A stretch of DNA of 64,000 bases from Acanthosepion esculentum (Eukaryota; Mollusca; Cephalopoda; Sepiida; Sepiidae), in the NCBI GenBank assembly GCA_964036315.1, contig OZ038485.1, positions 71,792,824-71,856,823 on the forward strand. The letters are read 5' to 3'. Both the position numbers and the translations under genes were made by a program. The notes beneath the pieces were generated by a model. The model did no database searches. It was not told the DNA's origin and worked only from the letters and a program-made list of their open reading frames with translations. Shown here piece after piece: positions 24,433-36,977 of the stretch; within the stretch, counting starts at the first letter, position 1, and each line of letters begins with the position of its first letter.

Positions 24433-25512
24433 TCGATTCTCAATAATTTTATTGGTTTTCTAAAGATTTCAATAAGTAAGTCAATTTTTCATACAGTTTA
24501 ACGTTGAAAAACAAACCAAAACAGCTTGCTTTTACACCTAAAATTCAATATTTTTCAAAACTTTGTAAAACTTAAAATTTGCAATATAACTTTGTGAAAA
24601 CTGTTGAAACTTGTTGAAATCAATACTTTTCGATCGATAACATGTCGATTTTCAATAATTTTATTGGTTTTCTAAATATTTCAATAAGTAAATCAATTTT
24701 TCAAATAACCGTGTTTAACGTTGAAAAACAAGCCAAAACAGCTTGCTTTTACACCTAAAATTCAATATTTTTCAAAACTTTGTAAAACTTAAAATTTGCA
24801 ATATAACTTTGTGAAAACTGTTGAAACTTGTTGAAATCAATACTTTTCGATCGATAACATATCGATTTTCAATAATTTTATTGGTTTTCTAAAGATTTCA
24901 ATAAGTAAATCAATTTTTCAAACAATCGTGTTTAACGTTGAAAAACATGCCAAAACAGCTTGCTTTTACACCTAAAATTCAATATTTTACAAAACTTTGT
25001 AAAACTTAAAATTTGCAATATAACTTTGTGAAAACTGTTGAAACTTGTTGAAATCAATACTTTTCGATCGATAACATATCGATTTTCAATAATTTTATTT
25101 GTTTTCTAAAGATTTCAATAAGTAAATCAATTTTTCAAACAACCGTGTTTAACGTTGAAAAACAAGCCAAAACAGCTTGCTTTTACACCTAAAATTCAAT
25201 ATTTTACAAAACTTTGTAAAACTTAAAATTTGCAATATAACATTGTGAAAACTGTTGAAACTTGTTGAAATCAAGAGTTTTCGATCGATAACATATCGAT
25301 TTTCAATAATTTTATTGGTTTTCTAAAGATTTCAATAAGTAAATCAATTTTTCAAACAACCGTGTTTAACGTTGAAAAACAAGCCAAAACAGCTTGCTTT
25401 TATACCTAAAATTCAATATTTTTCAAAACTTTGTAAAACTTAAAATTTGCAATATAACTTTGTGAAAACTGTTGAAACATGCTGAAATCAATACTTTTCG
25501 ATCGATAACATA
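24433..25512 (+). repeat. Segment I2: 5-monomer unit (1080 bp), copy 1
   Basis: Monomers: 24433 7C S 217G; 24645 33T 62T; 24862 65T 87T 128A; 25079 22T 128A 164A 197G 199G; 25296 108T V. The unit is followed immediately by a second copy. Four private differences (7C, 87T, 164A on a non-V monomer, 108T) all fall in this copy. Confidence 0.93.
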
Positions 25513-26592
25513 TCGATTTTCAATAATTTTATTGGTTTTCTAAAGATTTCAATAAGTAAGTCAATTTTTCATACAGTTTAACGTTGAAAAACAAACCAAA
25601 ACAGCTTGCTTTTACACCTAAAATTCAATATTTTTCAAAACTTTGTAAAACTTAAAATTTGCAATATAACTTTGTGAAAACTGTTGAAACTTGTTGAAAT
25701 CAATACTTTTCGATCGATAACATGTCGATTTTCAATAATTTTATTGGTTTTCTAAATATTTCAATAAGTAAATCAATTTTTCAAATAACCGTGTTTAACG
25801 TTGAAAAACAAGCCAAAACAGCTTGCTTTTACACCTAAAATTCAATATTTTTCAAAACTTTGTAAAACTTAAAATTTGCAATATAACTTTGTGAAAACTG
25901 TTGAAACTTGTTGAAATCAATACTTTTCGATCGATAACATATCGATTTTCAATAATTTTATTGGTTTTCTAAAGATTTCAATAAGTAAATCAATTTTTCA
26001 AACAATCGTGTTTAACGTTGAAAAACAAGCCAAAACAGCTTGCTTTTACACCTAAAATTCAATATTTTACAAAACTTTGTAAAACTTAAAATTTGCAATA
26101 TAACTTTGTGAAAACTGTTGAAACTTGTTGAAATCAATACTTTTCGATCGATAACATATCGATTTTCAATAATTTTATTTGTTTTCTAAAGATTTCAATA
26201 AGTAAATCAATTTTTCAAACAACCGTGTTTAACGTTGAAAAACAAGCCAAAACAGCTTGCTTTTACACCTAAAATTCAATATTTTACAAAACTTTGTAAA
26301 ACTTAAAATTTGCAATATAACTTTGTGAAAACTGTTGAAACTTGTTGAAATCAAGAGTTTTCGATCGATAACATATCGATTTTCAATAATTTTATTGGTT
26401 TTCTAAAGATTTCAATAAGTAAATCAATTTTTCAAACAACCGTGTTTAACGTTGAAAAACAAGCCAAAACAGCTTGCTTTTACACCTAAAATTCAATATT
26501 TTTCAAAACTTTGTAAAACTTAAAATTTGCAATATAACTTTGTGAAAACTGTTGAAACATGCTGAAATCAATACTTTTCGATCGATAACATA
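25513..26592 (+). repeat. Segment I3: 5-monomer unit (1080 bp), copy 2
   Basis: Monomers: 25513 S 217G; 25725 33T 62T; 25942 65T 128A; 26159 22T 128A 197G 199G; 26376 V. None of the private changes of copy 1 is present. The set is the same as 22490-23569 apart from 199T there, so three related copies lie within 4.1 kb, two of them adjacent. Confidence 0.93.
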
Positions 26593-28752
26593 TCGATTTT
26601 CAATAATTTTATTGGTTTTCTAAAGATTTCAATAAGTAAGTCAATTTTTCATACAGTTTAACGTTGAAAAACAAACCAAAACAGCTTGCTTTTACACCTA
26701 AAATTCAATATTTTTCAAAACTTTGTAAAACATAAAATTTGCAATATAACTTTGTGAAAACTGTTGAAACTTGTTGAAATCAATACTTTTCGATCGATAA
26801 CATATCGATTTTCAATAATTTTATTGGTTTTCTAAAGATTTCAATAAGTAAATCAATTTTTCAAACAACCGTGTTTAACGTTTAAAAACAAGCCAAAACA
26901 GCTTGCTTTTACACCTAAAATTCAATATTTTTCAAAACTTTGTAAAACTTAAAATTTGCAATATAACTGTGTGAAAACTGTTGAAACTTGTTGAAATCAA
27001 TACTTTTCGATCGATAACATATCGATTTTCAATAATTTTATTGGTTTTCTAAAGATTTCAATAAGTAAATCAATTTTTCAAACAACCGTGTTTAACGTTG
27101 AAAAACACGCCAAAACAGCTTGCTTTTACACCTAAAATTCAATATTTTTCAAAACTTTGTAAAACTTAAAATTTGCAATATAACTGTGTGAAAACTGTTG
27201 AAACTTGTTGAAATCAATACTTTTCGTTCGATAACATATCGATTTTCAATAATTTTATTGGTTTTCTAAAGATTTCAATAAGTAAATCAATTTTTCAAAC
27301 AACCGTGTTTAACGTTGAAAAACAAGCCAAAACAGCTTGCTTTTACACCTAAAATTCAATATTTTACAAAACTTTGTAAAACTTAAAATTTGCAATATAA
27401 CTTTGTGAAAACTGTTGAAACTTGTTGAAGTCAATAGTTTTCGATCGATAACATATCGATTTTCAATAATTTTATTGGTTTTCTAAAGATTTCAATAAGT
27501 AAATCAATTTTTCAAACAACCGTGTTTAACGTTGAAAAACAAGCCAAAACAGCTTGCTTTTACACCTAAAATTCAATATTTTTCAAAACTTTGTAAAACT
27601 TAAAATTTGCAATATAACATTGTGAAAACTGTTGAAACATGCTGAAATCAATACTTTTCGATCGATAACATATCGATTTTCAATAATTTTATTGGTTTTC
27701 TAAAGATTTCAATAAGTAAATCAATTTTTCAAACAACCGTGTTTAACGTTGAAAAAGAAGCCAATACAGCTTGCTTTTACACCTAAAATTCAATATTTTT
27801 CAAAACTTTGTAAAACTTAAAATTTGCAATATAACTTTGTGAAAACTGTTGAAACTTGTTGAAATCAATACTTTTCGATCGATAACATATCGATTTTCAA
27901 TAATTATATTGGTTTTCTAAAGATTTCAATAAGTAAATCAATTTTTCAAACAACCGTGTTTAACGTTGAAAAACAAGCCAAAACAGCTTGCTTTTACACC
28001 TAAAATTCAATATTTTTCAAAACTTTGTAAAACTTAAAATTTGCAATATAACATTGTGAAAACTGTTGAAACATGCTGAAATCAATACTTTTCGATCGAT
28101 AACATATCGATTTTCAATAATTTTATTGGTTTTCTAAAGATTTCAATAAGTAAATCAATTTTTCAAACAACCGTGTTTAACGTTGAAAAAGAAGCCAATA
28201 CAGCTTGCTTTTACACCTAAAATTCAATATTTTTCAAAACTTTGTAAAACTTAAAATTTGCAATATAACTTTGTGAAAACTGTTGAAACTTGTTGAAATC
28301 AATACTTTTCGATCGATAACATATCGATTTTCAATAATTATATTGGTTTTCTAAAGATTTCAATAAGTAAATCAATTTTTCAAACAACCGTGTTTAACGT
28401 TGAAAAACAAGCCAAAACAGCTTGCTTTTACACCTAAAATTCAATATTTTTCAAAACTTTGTAAAACTTAAAATTTGCAATATAACTTTGTGAAAACTGT
28501 TGAAACATGCTGAAATCAATACTTTTCGATCGATAACATATCGATTTTCAATAATTTTATTGGTTTTCTAAAGATTTCAATAAGTAAGTCAATTTTTCAT
28601 ACAGTTTAACGTTGAAAAACAAACCAAAACAGCTTGCTTTTACACCTAAAATTCAATATTTTTCAAAACTTTGTAAAACTTAAAATTTGCAATATAACTT
28701 TGTGAAAACTGTTGAAACTTGTTGAAATCAATACTTTTCGATCGATAACATG
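26593..28752 (+). repeat. Segment I4: 10 monomers with a 434-bp dimer tandem
   Basis: Monomers: 26593 S 145A; 26805 79T 165G; 27022 87C 165G 206T; 27239 128A 192G 199G; 27456 164A V; 27673 85G 93T; 27890 17A 164A V; 28107 85G 93T; 28324 17A V; 28541 S 217G. The pair at 27456-27889 is repeated at 27890-28323. The 27890 copy has a 17A left end and a 164A right end, which is what a crossover between the 17A and 164A monomers would leave; it is the one place where 17A and 164A coexist. Confidence 0.9.
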
Positions 28753-31700
28753 TCGATTTTCAATAATTTTATTGGTTTTCTAAATATTTCAATAAGTAAA
28801 TCAATTTTTCAAATAACCGTGTTTAACGTTGAAAAACAAGCCAAAACAGCTTGCTTTTACACCTAAAATTCAATATTTTTCAAAACTTTGTAAAACTTAA
28901 AATTTGCAATATAACTTTGTGAAAACTGTTGAAACTTGTTGAAATCAATACTTTTCGATCGATAACATATCGATTTTCAATAATTTTATTGGTTTTCTAA
29001 AGATTTCAATAAGTAAATCAATTTTTCAAACAATCGTGTTTAACGTTGAAAAACAAGCCAAAACAGCTTGCTTTTACACCTAAAATTCAATATTTTACAA
29101 AACTGTGTAAAACTTAAAATTTGCAATATAACTTTGTGAAAACTGTTGAAACTTGTTGAAATCAATAGTTTTCGATCGATAACATATCGATTTTCAATAA
29201 TTTTATTGGTTTTCTAAAGATTTCAATAAGTAAATCAATTTTTCAAACAACCGTGTTTAACGTTGAAAAACAAGCCAAAACAGCTTGCTTTTACACCTAA
29301 AATTCAATATTTTTCAAAACTTCGTAAAACTTAAAATTTGCAATATAACTTTGTGAAAACTGTTGAAACTTGTTGAAATCAATACTTTTCGATCGATAAC
29401 ATATCGATTTTCAATAATTTCATTGGTTTTCTAAAGATTTCAATAAGTAAATCAATTTTTCAAACAACCGTGTTTAACGTTGAAAAACAAGCCAAAACAG
29501 CTTGCTTTTACACCTAAAATTCAATATTTTACAAAACTTTGTAAAACTTAAAATTTGCAATATAACTTTGTGAAAACTGTTGAAACTTGTTGAAATCAAT
29601 AGTTTTCGATCGATAACATATCGATTTTCAATAATTTTATTGGTTTTCTAAAGATTTCAATAAGTAAATCAATTTTTCAAACAACCGTGTTTAACGTTGA
29701 AAAACAAGCCAAAACAGCTTGCTTTTACACCTAAAATTCAATATTTTTCAAAACTTCGTAAAACTTAAAATTTGCAATATAACTTTGTGAAAACTGTTGA
29801 AACTTGTTGAAATCAATACTTTTCGATCGATAACATATCGATTTTCAATAATTTTATTGGTTTTCTAAAGATTTCAATAAGTAAATCAATTTTTCAAACA
29901 ACCGTGTTTAACGTTGAAAAACAAGCCAAAACAGCTTGCTTTTACACCTAAAATTCAATATTTTACAAAACTTTGTAAAACTTAAAATTTGCAATATAAC
30001 TTTGTGAAAACTGTTGAAACTTGTTGAAATCAATAGTTTTCGATCGATAACATATCGATTTTCAATAATTTTATTGGTTTTCTAAAGATTTCAATAAGTA
30101 AATCAATTTTTCAAACAACCGTGTTTAACGTTGAAAAACAAGCCAAAACAGCTTGCTTTTACAACTAAAATTCAATATTTTTCAAAACTTTGTAAAACTT
30201 AAAATTTGCAATATAACATTGTGAAAACTGTTGAAACATGCTGAAATCAATACTTTTCGATCGATAACATATCGATTTTCAATAATTTTATTGGTTTTCT
30301 AAAGATTTCAATAAGTAAATCAATTTTTCAAACAACCGTGTTTAACGTTGAAAAAGAAGCCAATACAGCTTGCTTTTACACCTAAAATTCAATATTTTTC
30401 AAAACTTTGTAAAACTTAAAATTTGCAATATAACTTTGTGAAAACTGTTGAAACTTGTTGAAATCAATACTTTTCGATCGATAACATATCGATTTTCAAT
30501 AATTATATTGGTTTTCTAAAGATTTCAATAAGTAAATCAATTTTTCAAACAACCGTGTTTAACGTTGAAAAACAAGCCAAAACAGCTTGCTTTTACACCT
30601 AAAATTCAATATTTTTCAAAACTTTGTAAAACTTAAAATTTGCAATATAACTTTGTGAAAACTGTTGAAACATGCTGAAATCAATACTTTTCGATCGATA
30701 ACATATCGATTTTCAATAATTTTATTGGTTTTCTAAAGATTTCAATAAGTAAGTCAATTTTTCATACAGTTTAACGTTGAAAAACAAACCAAAACAGCTT
30801 GCTTTTACACCTAAAATTCAATATTTTTCAAAACTTTGTAAAACTTAAAATTTGCAATATAACTTTGTGAAAACTGTTGAAACTTGTTGAAATCAATACT
30901 TTTCGATCGATAACATATCGATTTTCAATAATTTCATTGGTTTTCTAAAGATTTCAATAAGTAAATCAATTTTTCAAACAACCGTGTTTAACGTTGAAAA
31001 ACAAGCCAAAACAGCTTGCTTTTACACCTAAAATTCAATATTTTACAAAACTTTGTAAAACTTAAAATTTGCAATATAACTTTGTGAAAACTGTTGAAAC
31101 TTGTTGAAATCAATAGTTTTCGATCGATAACATATCGATTTTCAATAATTTTATTGGTTTTCTAAAGATTTCAATAAGTAAATCAATTTTTCAAACAACC
31201 GTGTTTAACGTTGAAAAACAAGCCAAAACAGCTTGCTTTTACACCTAAAATTCAATATTTTTCAAAACTTCGTAAAACTTAAAATTTGCAATATAACTTT
31301 GTGAAAACTGTTGAAACTTGTTGAAATCAATACTTTTCGATCGATAACATATCGATTTTCAATAATTTTATTGGTTTTCTAAAGATTTCAATAAGTAAAT
31401 CAATTTTTCAAACAACCGTGTTTAACGTTGAAAAACAAGCCAAAACAGCTTGCTTTTACACCTAAAATTCAATATTTTACAAAACTTTGTAAAACTTAAA
31501 ATTTGCAATATAACTTTGTGAAAACTGTTGAAACTTGTTGAAATCAATAGTTTTCGATCGATAACATATCGATTTTCAATAATTTTATTGGTTTTCTAAA
31601 GATTTCAATAAGTAAATCAATTTTTCAAACAACCGTGTTTAACGTTGAAAAACAAGCCAAAACAGCTTGCTTTTACACCTAAAATTCAATATTTTTCAAA

Positions 31701-32648
31701 ACTTTGTAAAACTTAAAATTTGCAATATAACATTGTGAAAACTGTTGAAACATGCTGAAATCAATACTTTTCGATCGATAACATATCGATTTTCAATAAT
31801 TTTATTGGTTTTCTAAAGATTTCAATAAGTAAATCAATTTTTCAAACAACCGTGTTTAACGTTGAAAAAGGAGCCAATACAGCTTGCTTTTACACCTAAA
31901 ATTCAATATTTTTCAAAACTTTGTAAAACTTAAAATTTGCAATATAACTTTGTGAAAACTGTTGAAACTTGTTGAAATCAATACTTTTCGATCGATAACA
32001 TATCGATTTTCAATAATTATATTGGTTTTCTAAAGATTTCAATAAGTAAATCAATTTTTCAAACAACCGTGTTTAACGTTGAAAAACAAGCCAAAACAGC
32101 TTGCTTTTACACCTAAAATTCAATATTTTTCAAAACTTTGTAAAACTTAAAATTTGCAATATAACTTTGTGAAAACTGTTGAAACATGCTGAAATCAATA
32201 CTTTTCGATCGATAACATATCGATTTTCAATAATTTTATTGGTTTTCTAAAGATTTCAATAAGTAAGTCAATTTTTCATACAGTTTAACGTTGAAAAACA
32301 AACCAAAACAGCTTGCTTTTACACCTAAAATTCAATATTTTTCAAAACTTTGTAAAACTTAAAATTTGCAATATAACTTTGTGAAAACTGTTGAAACTTG
32401 TTGAAATCAACACTTTTCGATCGATAACATATCGATTTTCAATAATTTTATTGGTTTTCTAAATATTTCAATAAGTAAATCAATTTTTCAAATAACCGTG
32501 TTTAACGTTGAAAAACAAGCCAAAACAGCTTGCTTTTACACCTAAAATTCAATATTTTTCAAAACTTTGTAAAACTTAAAATTTGCAATATAACTTTGTG
32601 AAAACTGTTGAAACTTGTTGAAATCAATACTTTTCGATCGATAACATA
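28753..32648 (+). repeat. Segment J: 18-monomer block, copy 2 (3896 bp)
   Basis: Monomers: 28753 33T 62T; 28970 65T 128A 136G 199G; 29187 137C; 29404 18C 128A 199G; 29621 137C; 29838 128A 199G; 30055 110A 164A V; 30272 85G 93T; 30489 17A V; 30706 S; 30918 18C 128A 199G; 31135 137C; 31352 128A 199G; 31569 164A V; 31786 85G 86G 93T; 32003 17A V; 32220 S 197C; 32432 33T 62T. Same order as 19021-22918, offset about 9.73 kb. Private changes here are 110A and 86G. 32220 carries 197C where its partner 22490 has 217G. Confidence 0.94.
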
Positions 32649-35463
32649 TCGATTTTCAATAATTTTATTGGTTTTCTAAAGATTTCAATAAGTAAATCAA
32701 TTTTTCAAACAATCGTGTTTAACGTTGAAAAACAAGCCAAAACAGCTTGCTTTTACACCTAAAATTCAATATTTTACAAAACTGTGTAAAACTTAAAATT
32801 TGCAATATAACTTTGTGAAAACTGTTGAAACTTGTTGAAATCAATAGTTTTCGATCGATAACATATCGATTTTCAATAATTTTATTGGTTTTCTAAAGAT
32901 TTCAATAAGTAAATCAATTTTTCAAACAACCGTGTTTAACGTTGAAAAACAAACCAAAACAGCTTGCTTTTACACCTAAAATTCAATATTTTTCAAAACT
33001 TTGTAAAACTTAAAATTTGCAATATAACTTTGTGAAAACTGTTGAAACTTGTTGAAATCAATACTTTTCGATCGATAACATGTCGATTTTCAATAATTTT
33101 ATTGGTTTTCTAAATATTTCAATAAGTAAATCAATTTTTCAAATAACCGTGTTTAACGTTGAAAAACAAGCCAAAACAGCTTGCTTTTACACCTAAAATT
33201 CAATATTTTTCAAAACTTTGTAAAACTTAAAATTTGCAATATAACTTTGTGAAAACTGTTGAAACTTGTTGAAATCAATACTTTTCGATCGATAACATAT
33301 CGATTTTCAATAATTTTATTGGTTTTCTAAAGATTTCAATAAGTAAATCAATTTTTCAAACAATCGTGTTTAACGTTGAAAAACAAGCCAAAACAGCTTG
33401 CTTTTACACCTAAAATTCAATATTTTACAAAACTTTGTAAAACTTAAAATTTGCAATATAACTTTGTGAAAACTGTTGAAACATGCTGAAATCAATACTT
33501 TTCGATCGATAACATATCGATTTTCAATAATTTTATTGGTTTTCTAAAGATTTCAATAAGTAAGTCAATTTTTCATACAGTTTAACGTTGAAAAACAAAC
33601 CAAAACAGCTTGCTTTTACACCTAAAATTCAATATTTTTCAAAACTTTGTAAAACTTAAAATTTGCAATATAACTTTGTGAAAACTGTTGAAACTTGTTG
33701 AAATCAATACTTTTCGATCGATAACATATCGATTTTCAATAATTTTATTGGTTTTCTAAAGATTTCAATAAGTAAATCAATTTTTCAAACAACCGTGTTT
33801 AACGTTGAAAAACAAGCCAAAACAGCTTGCTTTTACACCTAAAATTCAATATTTTTCAAAACTTTGTAAAACTTAAAATTTGCAATATAACTGTGTGAAA
33901 ACTGTTGAAACTTGTTGAAATCAATACTTTTCGATCGATAACATATCGATTTTCAATAATTTTATTGGTTTTCTAAAGATTTCAATAAGTAAATCAATTT
34001 TTCAAACAACCGTGTTTAACGTTGAAAAACAAGCCAAAAGAGCTTGCTTTTACACCTAAAATTCAATATTTTTCAAAACTTTGTAAAACTTAAAATTTGC
34101 AATATAACTGTGTGAAAACTGTTGAAACTTGTTGAAATCAATACTTTTCGTTCGATAACATATCGATTTTCAATAATTTTATTGGTTTTCTAAATATTTC
34201 AATAAGTAAATCAATTTTTCAAACAACCGTGTTTAACGTTGAAAAACTAGCCAAAACAGCTTGCTTTTACACCTAAAATTCAATATTTTACAAAACTTTG
34301 TAAAACTTAAAATTTGCAATATAACTTTGTGAAAACTGTTGAAACTTGTTGAAATCAATAGTTTTCGATCGATAACATATCGATTTTCAATAATTTTATT
34401 GGTTTTCTAAAGATTTCAATAAGTAAATCAATTTTTCAAACAACCGTGTTTAACGTTGAAAAACAAGCCAAAACAGCTTGCTTTTACACCTAAAATTCAA
34501 TATTTTACAAAACTTTGTAAAACTTAAAATTTGCAATATAACTTTGTGAAAACTGTTGAAACTTGTTGAAATCAATAGTTTTCGATCGATAACATATCGA
34601 TTTTCAATAATTTTATTGGTTTTCTAAAGATTTCAATAAGTAAATCAATTTTTCAAACAACCGTGTTTAACGTTGAAAAACAAGCCAAAACAGCTTGCTT
34701 TTACACCTAAAATTCAATATTTTTCAAAACTTTGTAAAACTTAAAATTTGCAATATAACATTGTGAAAACTGTTGAAACATGCTGAAATCAATACTTTTC
34801 GATCGATAACATATCGATTTTCAATAATTTTATTGGTTTTCTAAAGATTTCAATAAGTAAATCAATTTTTCAAACAACCGTGTTTAACGTTGAAAAAGAA
34901 GCCAAAACAGCTTGCTTTTACACCTAAAATTCAATATTTTTCAAAACTTTGTAAAACTTAAAATTTGCAATATAACTTTGTGAAAACTGTTGAAACTTGT
35001 TGAAATCAATACTTTTCGATCGATAACATATCGATTTTCAATAATTTTATTGGTTTTCTAAAGATTTCAATAAGTAAATCAATTTTTCAAACAACCGTGT
35101 TTAACGTTGAAAAACACGCCAAAACAGCTTGCTTTTACACCTAAAATTCAATATTTTTCAAAATTTGTAAAACTTAAAATTTGCAATATAACTGTGTGAA
35201 AACTGTTGAAACTTGTTGAAATCAATACTTTTCGATCGATAACATATCGATTTTCAATAATTATATTGGTTTTCTAAAGATTTCAATAAGTAAATCAATT
35301 TTTCAAACAACCGTGTTTAACGTTGAAAAACAAGCCAAAACAGCTTGCTTTTACACCTAAAATTCAATATTTTACAAAACTTTGTAAAACTTAAAATTTG
35401 CAATATAACTTTGTGAAAACTGTTGAAACTTGTTGAAATCAATAGTTTTCGATCGATAACATA
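32649..35463 (+). repeat. Segment K: 13 monomers including the distant copy of 6486-8003
   Basis: Monomers: 32649 65T 128A 136G 199G; 32866 88A 217G; 33083 33T 62T; 33300 65T 128A V; 33517 S; 33729 165G; 33946 95G 165G 206T; 34163 33T 86T 128A 199G; 34380 128A 199G; 34597 164A V; 34814 85G; 35031 87C del134 165G; 35247 17A 128A 199G. The seven monomers 33729-35246 match 6486-8003 monomer for monomer (both 1518 bp), including the one-base deletion, with a difference only at position 206 of the last. 35247 holds the last 17A of the window. Confidence 0.93.
32866..33082 (+). repeat. Chimeric full-length monomer with short-class right half
   Basis: This copy has no 64-68 deletion and lacks 48G, yet carries 88A, otherwise confined to the short class, and 217G. 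The left part is therefore a normal monomer and the part from about position 88 onward a short one, with the exchange between roughly positions 61 and 88. The next copy is 33T 62T, as expected downstream of a short monomer. Confidence 0.85.
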
Positions 35464-36977
35464 TCGATTTTCAATAATTTTATTGGTTTTCTAAAGATTT
35501 CAATAAGTAAGTCAATTTTTCATACAGTTTAACGTTGAAAAACAAACCAAAACAGCTTGCTTTTACACCTAAAATTCAATATTTTACAAAACTGTGTAAA
35601 ACTTAAAATTTGCAATATAACTTTGTGAAAACTGTTGAAACTTGTTGAAATCAATAGTTTTCGATCGATAACATATCGATTTTCAATAATTTTATTGGTT
35701 TTCTAAAGATTTCAATAAGTAAATCAATTTTTCAAACAACCGTGTTTAACGTTGAAAAACAAGCCAAAACAGCTTGCTTTTACACCTAAAATTCAATATT
35801 TTTCAAAACTTCGTAAAACTTAAAATTTGCAATATAACTTTGTGAAAACTGTTGAAACTTGTTGAAATCAATACTTTTCGATCGATAACATATCGATTTT
35901 CAATAATTTTATTGGTTTTCTAAAGATTTCAATAAGTAAATCAATTTTTCAAACAACCGTGTTTAACGTTGAAAAACAAGCCAAAACAGCTTGCTTTTAC
36001 ACCTAAAATTCAATATTTTACAAAACTTTGTAAAACTTAAAATTTGCAATATAACTTTGTGAAAACTGTTGAAACTTGTTGAAATCAATAGTTTTCGATC
36101 GATAACATATCGATTTTCAATAATTTTATTGGTTTTCTAAAGATTTCAATAAGTAAATCAATTTTTCAAACAACCGTGTTTAACGTTGAAAAACAAGCCA
36201 AAACAGCTTGCTTTTACACCTAAAATTCAATATTTTTCAAAACTTCGTAAAACTTAAAATTTGCAATATAACTTTGTGAAAACTGTTGAAACTTGTTGAA
36301 ATCAATACTTTTCGATCGATAACATATCGATTTTCAATAATTTTATTGGTTTTCTAAAGATTTCAATAAGTAAATCAATTTTTCAAACAACCGTGTTTAA
36401 CGTTGAAAAACAAGCCAAAACAGCTTGCTTTTACACCTAAAATTCAATATTTTTCAAAACTTCGTAAAACTTAAAATTTGCAATATAACTTTGTGAAAAC
36501 TGTTGAAACTTGTTGAAATCAATACTTTTCGATCGATAACATATCGATTTTCAATAATTTTATTGGTTTTCTAAAGATTTCAATAAGTAAATCAATTTTT
36601 CAAACAACCGTGTTTAACGTTGAAAAACAAGCCAAAACAGCTTGCTTTTACACCTAAAATTCAATATTTTACAAAACTTTGTAAAACTTAAAATTTGCAA
36701 TATAACTTTGTGAAAACTGTTGAAACTTGTTGAAATCAATAGTTTTCGATCGATAACATATCGATTTTCAATAATTTTATTGGTTTTCTAAAGATTTCAA
36801 TAAGTAAATCAATTTTTCAAACAACCGTGTTTAACGTTGAAAAACAAGCCAAAACAGCTTGCTTTTACACCTAAAATTCAATATTTTTCAAAACTTTGTA
36901 AAACTTAAAATTTGCAATATAACTTTGTGAAAACTGTTGAAACATGCTGAAATCAATACTTTTCGATCGATAACATA
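35464..36977 (+). repeat. Segment L1: 7-monomer unit (1514 bp), copy 1
   Basis: Monomers: 35464 S 128A 136G 199G; 35676 137C; 35893 128A 199G; 36110 137C; 36327 137C; 36544 128A 199G; 36761 V. The short monomer with 128A 136G 199G is unusual: it combines a short left half with the right half of a 65T-type monomer and appears only in this tandem. The 137C and 128A-199G classes nearly alternate. Confidence 0.93.
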
